Of a stretch of DNA of 64,000 nt, positions 36,215 to 44,335 are shown piece by piece. The notes under the pieces were generated by a model, which was not told the origin of the DNA, ran no database searches, and was given only the letters and a program-made list of their open reading frames with translations. The translations under genes were made by a program, and so were the position numbers. Each line of letters opens with the position of its first letter. Position 1 is the first letter of the stretch. The stretch is from the NCBI RefSeq assembly GCF_030811655.1, contig NZ_JAUSRE010000018.1:1-64000 (forward strand), in the 5' to 3' direction. The stretch is from Pseudarthrobacter enclensis. GTDB lineage: Bacteria; Actinomycetota; Actinomycetes; Actinomycetales; Micrococcaceae.

Positions 36215-37108
36215 ATGACCAACTGGGTCTACCCCCTGGGCACTGCCGCGGACGGCACATGGGACGTGTCGATCGGAACCTCCGATTCCGCCCTCACCGT
36301 GGACGGCTGGGCCCATACGGGACTGAAGGTTGCTACCCTCGCCGCGGGCGCTGCCGTCGAACTTCCCGCCGCGGACGAGGAACGGATTGTGGTGCCCCTC
36401 AACGGATCCTTCACCGTGACCGTGGACGGCGCGGAATACCCGCTGAACGGCCGCACCTCCGTATTCTCCGGTCCCACGGACGTGCTCTACTCCGGCATTG
36501 GGCGCGCCGTCAGCATCAGCTCGTCCGACGGCGGCCGCGTCGCCGTTGCCACTGCCCCGGCCAAGGCGTCGTACCCCACCCGGCTGGTGCCCGCGGCGGA
36601 AACGCCGGTGGAGCTGCGCGGCGCGGGCAACTGCTCGCGCCAGGTCCACAACTTTGGCACGCCGGCGGCACTGGAAGCCGACCGCTTCATCGTCTGCGAG
36701 GTGCTTACCCCCGCCGGAAACTGGTCCTCCTACCCTCCGCACAAGCATGACGAGGAGAAGGACGGCGAGACCTCGCTGGAGGAGATCTACTACTTCGAAA
36801 CGCAGGTTGCGGCCGGGGGTGCCGCACCCGGCGACGCCGACGCCATCGGCTACCAGCGCGTGTATGCCTCGGACGAGCGGCCGATCGACGTCTCCGCCGA
36901 GGTCCGCACGGGTGATGTCGTGCTGGTCCCCTACGGCTGGCACGGGCCGGCCATGGCAGCACCGGGGTACGACCTCTACTACCTGAACGTGATGGCGGGC
37001 CCCGGGCCCGTGCGCGAGTGGCTGATCAGCGACGACCCGCACCACGGGTGGGTGCGGCAGACGTGGGAGAACCAGGACATCGATCCCCGGCTCCCGTTCG
37101 GCGCATAG
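36215..37108 (+). CDS. iolB: 5-deoxy-glucuronate isomerase
   Basis: A 297-residue bicupin of the IolB family. It converts 5-deoxy-D-glucuronate to 5-dehydro-2-deoxy-D-gluconate in myo-inositol breakdown. The metal-binding region reads YPPHKHDEE near residues 170-178 with LEEIYYFE following; the late GDVVLVPYGWHG is also conserved. AAGGAGC precedes the ATG. It lies directly after the gntR gene and apart from the other iol genes, which are on the opposite strand 2-11 kb away. Confidence 0.93.
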   Translation: MTNWVYPLGTAADGTWDVSIGTSDSALTVDGWAHTGLKVATLAAGAAVELPAADEERIVVPLNGSFTVTVDGAEYPLNGRTSVFSGPTDVLYSGIGRAVSISSSDGGRVAVATAPAKASYPTRLVPAAETPVELRGAGNCSRQVHNFGTPAALEADRFIVCEVLTPAGNWSSYPPHKHDEEKDGETSLEEIYYFETQVAAGGAAPGDADAIGYQRVYASDERPIDVSAEVRTGDVVLVPYGWHGPAMAAPGYDLYYLNVMAGPGPVREWLISDDPHHGWVRQTWENQDIDPRLPFGA

Positions 37109-37192
37109 GCGTCCTTCCAGCCAGGCCGGGCAGGCCGTGACCCGGAAGCTTGAACCAGCGTTGATGGTGCGCCGCTCCTTCGACCCGTCCGC

Positions 37193-38401
37193 CTAGCGGA
37201 TGACCAGTTCCTCCGCGGCCTGGACCTCATCCCGGTCACCGCCCCGCTGTTCGCTTTTCCTGGCCCCAGCCGCGGCAAACGCCATGACGGCAAGGCCCAG
37301 CAGGGTGATCAGCGCGCCGGCCCAGATGGGCGAGGTGTAGCCGAAGCCCGCGGTGATGGTAACCCCGCCAAGCCAGGCACCCAGGGCGTTGCCCACATTG
37401 AAGGCACCAATGTTGGCGCCGGACGCCAGCGTGGGGGCACCGGGGGCGTACTTCATGACCCGCATCTGCAGGCCGGGCACGGTGGCGAAGCCGAAGCCGC
37501 CCATGAGTACCAGGGAGATGACCGTCAGGACAGGATTGGCGGCCGTCAGGGCAAAGGCCAGCAGGACGAGGGTCAGCACCGCGAGCACCACGAGCAGCGT
37601 CCGGTCCACATTGCGGTCGGCGGCCTTACCGCCCAGGGTGTTGCCGGCAAAGAGGCCCACACCGAAGACGATGAGCAGCCACGGCACGGTGGAAGCGGCA
37701 AATCCTGAGACCTCGGTGAGGGTGTAGGCGATGTAGGTGAACGCACCGAACATGCCGCCGAAGCCCAGAATGGTCACCACAATGGACAGCCATACCTGGC
37801 CGGACCGGAAGGCGCGGAGCTCAGAGCGGAGGCTGCCCCCTTCTTCCGTTTCACCGGCCGAGGCGGGGACGAGTGCGAGGATGCCCGCGAGCGCGGCCAC
37901 GCCAATGACGGTGATGGCCCAGAAGGTGGCGCGCCAGCCTGCGGCCTGGCCCAGCAGGGTTCCGAAGGGCACGCCAAGGACGTTCGCCGCCGTCAGCCCG
38001 GTAAACATCAGGGCAATGGCGCCCGCCTTCTTGCTGGGCGGGACCATTCCAGCTGCCACCACGGCCCCAATCCCGAAGAAGGCGCCATGTGAAAGGGCTG
38101 CGATGACGCGGCCCAGCATCATGGGCCAGTACCCGCCCGCAGTGGCGGAGAGCAGGTTTCCTGCGATGAACAGGACCAGCAGGGCAGCCAGCACGGGTTT
38201 GCGGGGGAACCGGGTGACGGCCGCCGTGAGGCCCAGCGCTCCCACCACAACGGAGAGGGCGTAGCCGGAGATGAACCAGCCGGCGGACGCCTCACCGACG
38301 CCAAAGTCGGCTGCCACCTGCGGAAGCAGGCCGGCAATTACGAATTCAGTAAGTCCAATACCAAACCCGCCCAGGGCGAGTGCTATCAAGCCAACAGGCA
38401 T
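37193..38401 (-). CDS. MFS transporter, DHA1 (AraJ-like) family
   Basis: A 402-residue, 12-helix major facilitator. FVIAGLLPQVAADFGVGEASAGWFISGYAL in helices 1-2 and the PRKP loop are typical of the DHA1/AraJ group. ATG at 38401 follows AAAGGAG; upstream in-frame sequence is in the operator region. Divergent from the MarR gene 38566-39015 across a palindrome-rich promoter region, so MarR very probably represses it. It is an exporter of unknown compounds, not obviously part of inositol use although it lies inside that locus. Confidence 0.87.
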   Translation of the reverse strand: MPVGLIALALGGFGIGLTEFVIAGLLPQVAADFGVGEASAGWFISGYALSVVVGALGLTAAVTRFPRKPVLAALLVLFIAGNLLSATAGGYWPMMLGRVIAALSHGAFFGIGAVVAAGMVPPSKKAGAIALMFTGLTAANVLGVPFGTLLGQAAGWRATFWAITVIGVAALAGILALVPASAGETEEGGSLRSELRAFRSGQVWLSIVVTILGFGGMFGAFTYIAYTLTEVSGFAASTVPWLLIVFGVGLFAGNTLGGKAADRNVDRTLLVVLAVLTLVLLAFALTAANPVLTVISLVLMGGFGFATVPGLQMRVMKYAPGAPTLASGANIGAFNVGNALGAWLGGVTITAGFGYTSPIWAGALITLLGLAVMAFAAAGARKSEQRGGDRDEVQAAEELVIR

Positions 38402-38456
38402 GGGAATGCTCCTTTGAGCTGTGGGTGTGGTTGTCGCGGAGACGGGAAGGCGCCTA

Positions 38457-38518
38457 AGATAGTTGCAGGCGCGGTATTTATTGTTGCACATGCAAGTATC
38501 CCGCGCAAGCAACTATCT
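38457..38518. promoter_or_regulatory. MarR operator region with three related elements
   Basis: AGATAGTTGC at 38457-38466 and its exact complement GCAACTATCT at 38509-38518 flank a central palindrome TTGCacatGCAA at 38484-38495. All lie between the divergent MFS and MarR genes. The TTGC/GCAA half-sites match the operator at 28133-28149. Confidence 0.6.
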
Positions 38519-38565
38519 CTGTCGGCCGCAAGGGGTGGCCTCTATCCATCCATGAAGGAGCAAGC

Positions 38566-39015
38566 GTGGGCATCAAGGACGACGCTGTTGAAGTCCGCGC
38601 CCAGGGCTGGCGTACCCTGGCAGCACTGCACGGGCTGATCGAAAACGAACTGGAACGCTCGCTGCAGGCGGAGTCAAAGCTGTCGGTGGTGGAGTACACC
38701 GTCCTGGACGCCCTCAGCCGGCAGGACGGGTGGCACATGCGGATGCAGCAGCTGGCCCGTGCCACGGCACTGAGCCCCAGTGCCACCACCCGCCTGGTGA
38801 ACCGGCTGGAGGACCGCGGGCTGCTGACCAGGATCCTGTGCGACGACGACCGCCGCGGCATCTACACCGAGCTCACCCCCAGCGGAAGCAGCCTGCTGGC
38901 GGAGGCACGGCCGGTTCACGACGCCACCCTGGAGCGCGCCCTCGAGGAGGCGACGGCTATTCCGGAGCTGGCACCACTGGTTGATGCCCTGCCGCGGCTG
39001 CACGCCCGAATGTAA
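38566..39015 (+). CDS. MarR family regulator
   Basis: A 149-residue winged-helix regulator (VVEYTVLDALSRQDGWHMRMQQLARATALSPSATTRLVNRLEDRGLL, then wing DDDRRGIYTEL). Start is GTG at 38566 with GAAGGAG upstream. It is divergent from the MFS gene 37193-38401, the classical layout for a MarR repressor and its pump, and is followed by a good terminator at 39035-39065. Confidence 0.9.
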   Translation: MGIKDDAVEVRAQGWRTLAALHGLIENELERSLQAESKLSVVEYTVLDALSRQDGWHMRMQQLARATALSPSATTRLVNRLEDRGLLTRILCDDDRRGIYTELTPSGSSLLAEARPVHDATLERALEEATAIPELAPLVDALPRLHARM

Positions 39016-39034
39016 GATTGCCCGCACCAACAGC

Positions 39035-39065
39035 AACGCCCCGTGAGGATCCTCGCGGGGGCGTT
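39035..39065 (+). terminator. intrinsic terminator after the MarR gene
   Basis: AACGCCCC and GGGGCGTT arms with an inner GTGAGG/CCTCGC stem (one G-U pair), followed by TTT. It lies 20 bases past the MarR stop and faces the convergent transporter gene. Confidence 0.8.
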
Positions 39066-39111
39066 TCGGTGTCCGGACGTGTGGCTGCTCCGGTCAGGGT
39101 GCCTGGTCCGG

Positions 39112-40551
39112 TCAGGGAACGGTGGCCCCGGCGGCCTGCGGCGCGTTGCCGGCGACGTTCTTGAAGTGGTGCTCCAGGTCCTCAAGGCTCTTGTCCTTGG
39201 TCTCGGGCACATACTTGGCGGCGAAGGCGATAGCGGCCACGCCCAGGACGGCGAACACGAAGAACGTGTTGGAGATGCCGATGGCGGCCAGCAACTGCGG
39301 GAATCCGAACCCGATCAGGAAGTTCACGATCCACAGCAGGAACGCCGACGCGCCCATGCCCAGGCCCCGGATCTTCAACGGAAAGATTTCCGAGAGCATC
39401 AGCCAGGTCACCGGGGAGATGGCACCCTGCTGGAACGCCAGGAACGTCACGGTGAGGGCCAGGATGACGAAGCCACGGGCTGTGCCTTCCGGCAGGATCA
39501 GCGAGAAGAGGCCGATCAGCAGCAGCGCCGTCGTCGTTCCCACCTGGCCGGTGAGCAGCATCCGGCGCCGGCCCACCTTGCCCAGCAGCCAAATGCCGAC
39601 GAAGGTAGCCAGGACCGAGATCACACCGTTGGCGATGTTGGCCGTAAGCGCAGCCTCGCGGCCAAAGCCGGACTGCGCCAGGATCTGGGTTCCGTAGTAC
39701 ATGATCGAGTTCACGCCGGTGATCTGCTGGATTACTGCCAGGCCCAGGCCCGCGAAGAAGATCCGGCGGAGCCACGGGATGCCCAGATCCTTCCATGAGC
39801 CCATCTTGGACTTGTAGTCCTCCACGGCCATGGCCTTGACTTCCTCGAACTCCTTGCGGGCCTCCGCCTGCGACCGTATGCGCTGCAGCACGCTGAGCGT
39901 CTCGCCGAAGCTGCCGCTGGAGGCCAGCCAGCGCGGGCTCTCGGGCATGAAGTTCGTCCCGATCCAGAGCGCGATGGCCGGCAAAGTGGCGATGACCAGC
40001 ATCCAGCGCCAGATCCCATGGGGCTCCCCAAAAGAATTGCCCAGGTAGGCGTTGAAGACGAAGGCCAGCAGTTGGCCGGTGACGATCATCAGCTCGTTCT
40101 GGGTGACGATCCGCCCGCGGCGGTCGCTCGGCGACACCTCGGCAAGGTAGACCGGGACAGTCACGGAGGCGCCGCCCACGGCCAGGCCCAGGACGAACCT
40201 GGCCGCGATCATCACCTCGGTGTTCGGCGAAAAAGTGCAGGCAAGCGTGCCGGCGAGGAAGAGGACCGCCAGCACCATGATCATCTTCCGGCGCCCGTTG
40301 CGGTCCGCCAGCCGGCCACCGAACAGGGCACCGAAGGCTGCGCCAAACAGCAGGGACGACGTGACCAGGCCCTCGGTGAGCGGCGTCAGCCCGAGGTCCT
40401 CCTGCATATACGGCAGCGCACCATTGATCACACCTGTGTCGTAGCCGAAGAGCAGGCCGCCAAAGGTGGAGATGATGATGACGGTGCGCAGGACCCGCTT
40501 GTGGTTTCCGGGCCGGCCGGCCGTTTCCTTCCCAGGAACAGGCGCACTCAC
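39112..40551 (-). CDS. sugar porter MFS transporter, IolT-like
   Basis: A 479-residue, 12-helix sugar:proton symporter. Sugar-porter signatures are LLFGYDTGVINGALP in helix 1, GGRLADRNGRRK, PESPRWL before the central loop, VGRRRM and PETKDKSLEDLE after helix 12. Start is GTG at 40551, preceded by AGAAGG at good spacing. It lies just downstream of iolG on the same strand and is probably the myo-inositol uptake system; specificity is inferred from context only. Confidence 0.88.
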   Translation of the reverse strand: MSAPVPGKETAGRPGNHKRVLRTVIIISTFGGLLFGYDTGVINGALPYMQEDLGLTPLTEGLVTSSLLFGAAFGALFGGRLADRNGRRKMIMVLAVLFLAGTLACTFSPNTEVMIAARFVLGLAVGGASVTVPVYLAEVSPSDRRGRIVTQNELMIVTGQLLAFVFNAYLGNSFGEPHGIWRWMLVIATLPAIALWIGTNFMPESPRWLASSGSFGETLSVLQRIRSQAEARKEFEEVKAMAVEDYKSKMGSWKDLGIPWLRRIFFAGLGLAVIQQITGVNSIMYYGTQILAQSGFGREAALTANIANGVISVLATFVGIWLLGKVGRRRMLLTGQVGTTTALLLIGLFSLILPEGTARGFVILALTVTFLAFQQGAISPVTWLMLSEIFPLKIRGLGMGASAFLLWIVNFLIGFGFPQLLAAIGISNTFFVFAVLGVAAIAFAAKYVPETKDKSLEDLEHHFKNVAGNAPQAAGATVP

Positions 40552-40733
40552 AGGCTTACCTTCTGGACGTACTGCTTCATGGCTTCCGGGCCGGATTGCC
40601 CGGCTGTTTGGTGAAGTACCGCAGCCCGTACGACGCATGGTGGTCAAGAGTGAATTTCACATAAACAGTCCATTGTGGATGAGTCAGGACAGGGACGCAA
40701 AAGGGGACGGACGGCTCCGCCCCCTTTCCGGTC

Positions 40734-41747
40734 CTACTTGTAGAGGTCGGGCTTGGCCGCCAGCTTCACGGCGACCTTTTCGCCGTTCTTTTGCGCTTCA
40801 ACACCTGCTTCGCAGCACGCGGCGGTGGCGTACCCGTCCCAAGCGGAGGGGCCGCCTATTTCGCCCTTAAGCGCCGCGTCCACCCACGACTGGATCTCGA
40901 CGTCGTACGCCGGACCGAAGCGCTCCTCGAAGCCGGGAGTGACGTGGCCGCCCCAGCGGCCGGAGCTGCGGGTGTAAGGTCCCCCGTCGCCGCCGATGCT
41001 GACGATGCCGTCCTCGAAGGAGGCCTGGGTGGCCACCTCGTAGCCGAACTTGGCGTTGACGTAGATTTCGACGTCGGCCAGGACGCCGGACTCGGTCTCG
41101 ATCAGGACGTGCTGGGGATCGTGCTGCCCGTTCGGGGCGTTCCGGGTGGGCTTGCCCAGGCGTACCTGGACGCTGGTGATTTCCTCGCCGGTGAAGAACC
41201 GGATGGCGTCGAATTCGTGGACCACGGAGTCGTTGATGAGCATCTCGTTCGTGAAGCCGGCGGGGGTGCTCGGGTTACGGTGCTGGTGGTGCAGCATCAG
41301 CAGTTCGCCCAGTTCGTGGTTGCGGATGATCGAGCCCAGCGTGGCGTATTCAGCGTCGAAGCGGCGCATAAAGCCCACCTGGATGCGTTTGTGGCCCAGC
41401 GCCACCTCGGCCTCGACGATCTTCCAGGAGGATTCGGCGTCGGGAGTGAGCGGCTTTTCGCAGAGGATGGGGATGTCCTTGGCAAGGGCCTTGAGCAGGA
41501 TGTCCTCGTGCAGGAAGCCCGGGGTGGCGATCAGGACGGCGTTGACGTCGCCGTTGTTCAGGGCCTCCTCGGCATCCGCCAGGGCCACGGCGCCCGGGAT
41601 TCCTTCAGTGGCGGCCTGGGCGCGGGCGAGGTCGACGTCCACGACGGCGGCAACGTCGGCTCCGTGGATGCGCTTGCTGAGGCGCTGGATGTGGTCGGTG
41701 CCCATGCGGCCTGCGCCGATGACGGCAACGCGGAGGGTTCCAGTCAT
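40734..41747 (-). CDS. iolG: inositol 2-dehydrogenase
   Basis: A 337-residue Gfo/Idh/MocA oxidoreductase. It oxidises myo-inositol to 2-keto-myo-inositol with NAD. The N-terminal Rossmann motif is VAVIGAGRMGTDH (residues 8-20), the EKP motif is at CEKPLTPD, and the catalytic stretch NDSVVHEFDAIRFF contains Asp and His of the family. AAAGGACAG precedes the ATG. It follows the TIM-barrel gene 41780-42697 in the iol operon. Confidence 0.93.
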   Translation of the reverse strand: MTGTLRVAVIGAGRMGTDHIQRLSKRIHGADVAAVVDVDLARAQAATEGIPGAVALADAEEALNNGDVNAVLIATPGFLHEDILLKALAKDIPILCEKPLTPDAESSWKIVEAEVALGHKRIQVGFMRRFDAEYATLGSIIRNHELGELLMLHHQHRNPSTPAGFTNEMLINDSVVHEFDAIRFFTGEEITSVQVRLGKPTRNAPNGQHDPQHVLIETESGVLADVEIYVNAKFGYEVATQASFEDGIVSIGGDGGPYTRSSGRWGGHVTPGFEERFGPAYDVEIQSWVDAALKGEIGGPSAWDGYATAACCEAGVEAQKNGEKVAVKLAAKPDLYK

Positions 41748-41779
41748 TGTTCTGTCCTTTGTGGTCTCAGTGGCGGGGG

Positions 41780-42697
41780 TTAGCTGACGGCGGTGCGGGA
41801 GCCGCAGGACAGCAGGTAGTTGCGGGTGCGCTTGGCGATCGGCATGGGAACGTCGAAAGCCACCGGGTACATGTCCTGCTCCACGATGCCGAAGATGGGC
41901 CGATCCAGGGCCTCCACGGCTTCGACGACCGCGCGGAGGTCCGGCAGGCCGTTGGGCGGTTCGGTCATAACGCCGGCCAGGTTGGCTGCTGCCCAGGTCA
42001 TGTTTTCCTCGTTGACCTTCCTGAGGATCTCCGGGTTGACCTGCTTCAGGTGCAGGTAGCCGATCCGGTCCGGGTAGTTCTTGATCAGGTCCAGGCTGGA
42101 GGCGCCACAGTATTCCACGTGTCCGGTGTCCAGGCAGAGGTTCAGGTACTGCGGGTCGGTGGCGGCCAGCAACGTTTCGATGTCCGACTGCGCACCCACG
42201 TGGGAGTCGGCGTGGGAGTGGAACTGCTGCTTCAGCCCGAAGTCCTCCAGCAGGGTCTTGCCCAGGCGGTTATGGCCGGCGAACAGGTCGCTCCATGCCT
42301 TTTCGCCCAGCGTGCCGCTTTCCACGGCTTCGCCGGTGACGTCGTCGCGCCACATCGCCGGGATGACCACGATGTGCTCGCCGCCCATGGCAGCGCTCAG
42401 CTCAGCCACTTTGCGGGCCGGCTCCCAGGCGGTTTCCCACTGGTCCAGGCCCCGGTGGAAGGCGGTAAACACGGTGCCGGCGCTGACCTTCAGGTCCCGC
42501 TGCTTCAGTTCCTCCGCCAGGCGGGCGGGATCGGTGGGCAGGTAGCCGTACGGTCCCAGTTCGATCCACTTATAGCCGGACTCGGCCACCTCGTCGAGGA
42601 AGCGTTCCCAGGGGGTCTGCTGGGGATCGTCCGCGAACCACACGCCCCAGGAGTCCGGCGCCGTGCCGATGATCAGCTTGTTCTCTACGTCAGTCAT
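41780..42697 (-). CDS. IolE/IolI/IolH-type TIM-barrel enzyme, probable inosose dehydratase
   Basis: A 305-residue sugar phosphate isomerase/epimerase-family TIM barrel. GTAPDSWGVWF at the N terminus and likely metal ligands in HSHADSHVG, CLDTGHVEY and HLKQVNPE match the group that contains 2-keto-myo-inositol dehydratase (IolE) and inosose isomerase (IolI). As the locus needs a dehydratase between IolG and IolD and has no other candidate, IolE function is the simplest reading. ATG at 42697 follows AGGAACAGG; an in-frame ATG at 42748 lies inside a large hairpin and is rejected. Confidence 0.82.
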   Translation of the reverse strand: MTDVENKLIIGTAPDSWGVWFADDPQQTPWERFLDEVAESGYKWIELGPYGYLPTDPARLAEELKQRDLKVSAGTVFTAFHRGLDQWETAWEPARKVAELSAAMGGEHIVVIPAMWRDDVTGEAVESGTLGEKAWSDLFAGHNRLGKTLLEDFGLKQQFHSHADSHVGAQSDIETLLAATDPQYLNLCLDTGHVEYCGASSLDLIKNYPDRIGYLHLKQVNPEILRKVNEENMTWAAANLAGVMTEPPNGLPDLRAVVEAVEALDRPIFGIVEQDMYPVAFDVPMPIAKRTRNYLLSCGSRTAVS

Positions 42698-42712
42698 TGC
42701 CTGTTCCTTTGA

Positions 42713-42772
42713 ATCGATTGCTCCGCAGTTGTCGTTTTGGTCGTTCAAAACGACAGGTACGGAGCAATCGAT
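42713..42772. repeat. large intercistronic hairpin in the iol operon
   Basis: A perfect 13-bp outer stem (42713-42725 with 42760-42772) and an 8-bp inner stem (42731-42738 with 42747-42754), separated by a 5 by 5 internal loop. It lies 17 bases after the iolA stop and ends just before the ribosome site of the next gene. Confidence 0.85.
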
Positions 42773-42788
42773 GGGTTGTAGATCGGTG

Positions 42789-44303
42789 TCAGTTGGAGGG
42801 GAAGTTGTAGGAGGCGCCTGAGGCGTGGTGGGTTTCGGGCCAGCGGGAGGTGACGACCTTGCCGCGGGTGTAGAAGGAGACGCCTTCGGGGCCGTAGATG
42901 TGCTTGTCGCCGAACAGGGATGCTTTCCAGCCGCCGAAGGAGTGGTAGGCCACCGGGACGGGCAGGGGCACGTTGATGCCGATCATGCCCACGGTGACGG
43001 AGCGCTGGAATGTGCGGGCGGCGGCGCCGGAGGAGGTGAAGATGGCCGTGCCGTTGCCGTAGGGGTTGGCGTTGATGAGCTTGATGCCGTCTTCGAGGGT
43101 GTCCACGCGGACCACCACCAGGACGGGTCCGAAGATCTCCTCTTTGTAGGCGGTCATTTCGGTCTTCACGTGATCGATCACGGTGGGACCGACCCAGAAC
43201 CCGTCTTCGTGGCCGGGAACGACGAGGTCGCGGCCGTCCACGACCATGGCTGCGCCGGCTGCTTCGGCTTCGGTAACGATCCGGACGATGCGTTCCTTGG
43301 AGGCGGGGGTGATGACCGGTCCCATTTCGGCGTCGGGGGCGGTGCCGTTGTTGACCTTGACGGCCAGGGCGCGCTCTTCGACCTTCTTGACCAGCAGGTC
43401 GGCGGCGTCGCCGACGGCGACGGCGACGGAGATGGCCATGCAGCGTTCGCCGGCGGATCCGAACGCGGCGGCGGCGAGGTGGTCGGCGGCGTTGTCCAGG
43501 TCGGCGTCGGGCAGGATGATGGCATGGTTCTTCGCCCCGCCCAGGGCCTGGACGCGTTTGCCGTGCTTGGTGGCGGTCTCGTGGACGTACTGCGCGATCG
43601 GGGTGGAGCCGACGAAGGAGATGCCGTCCACGTCCGGGTGGGTCAGGAGACCGTCGACGGTTTCCTTGTCGCCATGCAGTACCTGGAACACACCGTCCGG
43701 CAGGCCGGCTTCCTTCCACAGCTTGGCCAGGAGCAGCGAGGCGGAGGGGTCGCGTTCGGAGGGTTTGAGGATGAACGCGTTGCCGGTGGCGATGGCCATC
43801 GGCGCCATCCACAGCGGCACCATCACGGGGAAGTTGAACGGGGTGATGCCCGCAACGACGCCGAGCGGCTCGCGGAAGGAGAAGACGTCGATGCCGGTGG
43901 AGACCTGGTCCGAGTAGTCGCCCTTGAGCAGGGTGGGGATGCCGCAGGCGTATTCCACTACTTCCAGGCCGCGGCCGATCTCGCCCTTGGCGTCGGAGAG
44001 GACCTTGCCGTGTTCGGCCGTCACCAGCTGCGCGAGGTCGTCCACGTGGGCGGCGACGAGTTCTCGGAACTTGAACAGCACGGCGGTGCGCTTGGCCAGG
44101 GAAATGTCGCCCCAGGTATCGGCGGCCTTGCGGGCGGCGGCGACGGCGGTTTCCAGGTCGGCACGGTTAGCCAGGCGCAGTTCGCCGGACACGGCACCGG
44201 TGGCCGGGTTGTACACGTTCGCGGTGCGGTCACCCGCGCCAGGAGTCTCGGCTCCGTTGAGAAAGTGGTTGATGACAGTCGTCTCAGTGGTGATGGCAGT
44301 CAT
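42789..44303 (-). CDS. iolA: CoA-acylating (methyl)malonate-semialdehyde dehydrogenase
   Basis: A 504-residue aldehyde dehydrogenase of the MMSDH/IolA group. It converts malonate semialdehyde to acetyl-CoA and CO2, the exit of inositol catabolism. TPFNFPVMVPLWM, the NAD region GDKETVDGLLTHP, ALGGAKNHAIILPDAD and the catalytic Cys in GERCMAISVAV are diagnostic. The ATG at 44303 follows AAGGAAGAG. It lies between iolD and the TIM-barrel gene in the operon; the same enzyme also serves valine degradation in some bacteria. Confidence 0.95.
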   Translation of the reverse strand: MTAITTETTVINHFLNGAETPGAGDRTANVYNPATGAVSGELRLANRADLETAVAAARKAADTWGDISLAKRTAVLFKFRELVAAHVDDLAQLVTAEHGKVLSDAKGEIGRGLEVVEYACGIPTLLKGDYSDQVSTGIDVFSFREPLGVVAGITPFNFPVMVPLWMAPMAIATGNAFILKPSERDPSASLLLAKLWKEAGLPDGVFQVLHGDKETVDGLLTHPDVDGISFVGSTPIAQYVHETATKHGKRVQALGGAKNHAIILPDADLDNAADHLAAAAFGSAGERCMAISVAVAVGDAADLLVKKVEERALAVKVNNGTAPDAEMGPVITPASKERIVRIVTEAEAAGAAMVVDGRDLVVPGHEDGFWVGPTVIDHVKTEMTAYKEEIFGPVLVVVRVDTLEDGIKLINANPYGNGTAIFTSSGAAARTFQRSVTVGMIGINVPLPVPVAYHSFGGWKASLFGDKHIYGPEGVSFYTRGKVVTSRWPETHHASGASYNFPSN

Positions 44304-44335
44304 GGGACTCTTCCTTGAGTAGTGAAAAAGTGTGG

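Noticed and set aside
42697..42748. Earlier in-frame ATG for the IolE-like gene
   Set aside because: It lies within the 42713-42772 hairpin and has no ribosome site; 42697 has one.
42745..43812. Arg-rich minus-strand frame of 355 codons inside iolA
   Set aside because: Same-strand frame-shifted shadow with an Arg/Pro-dominated product.
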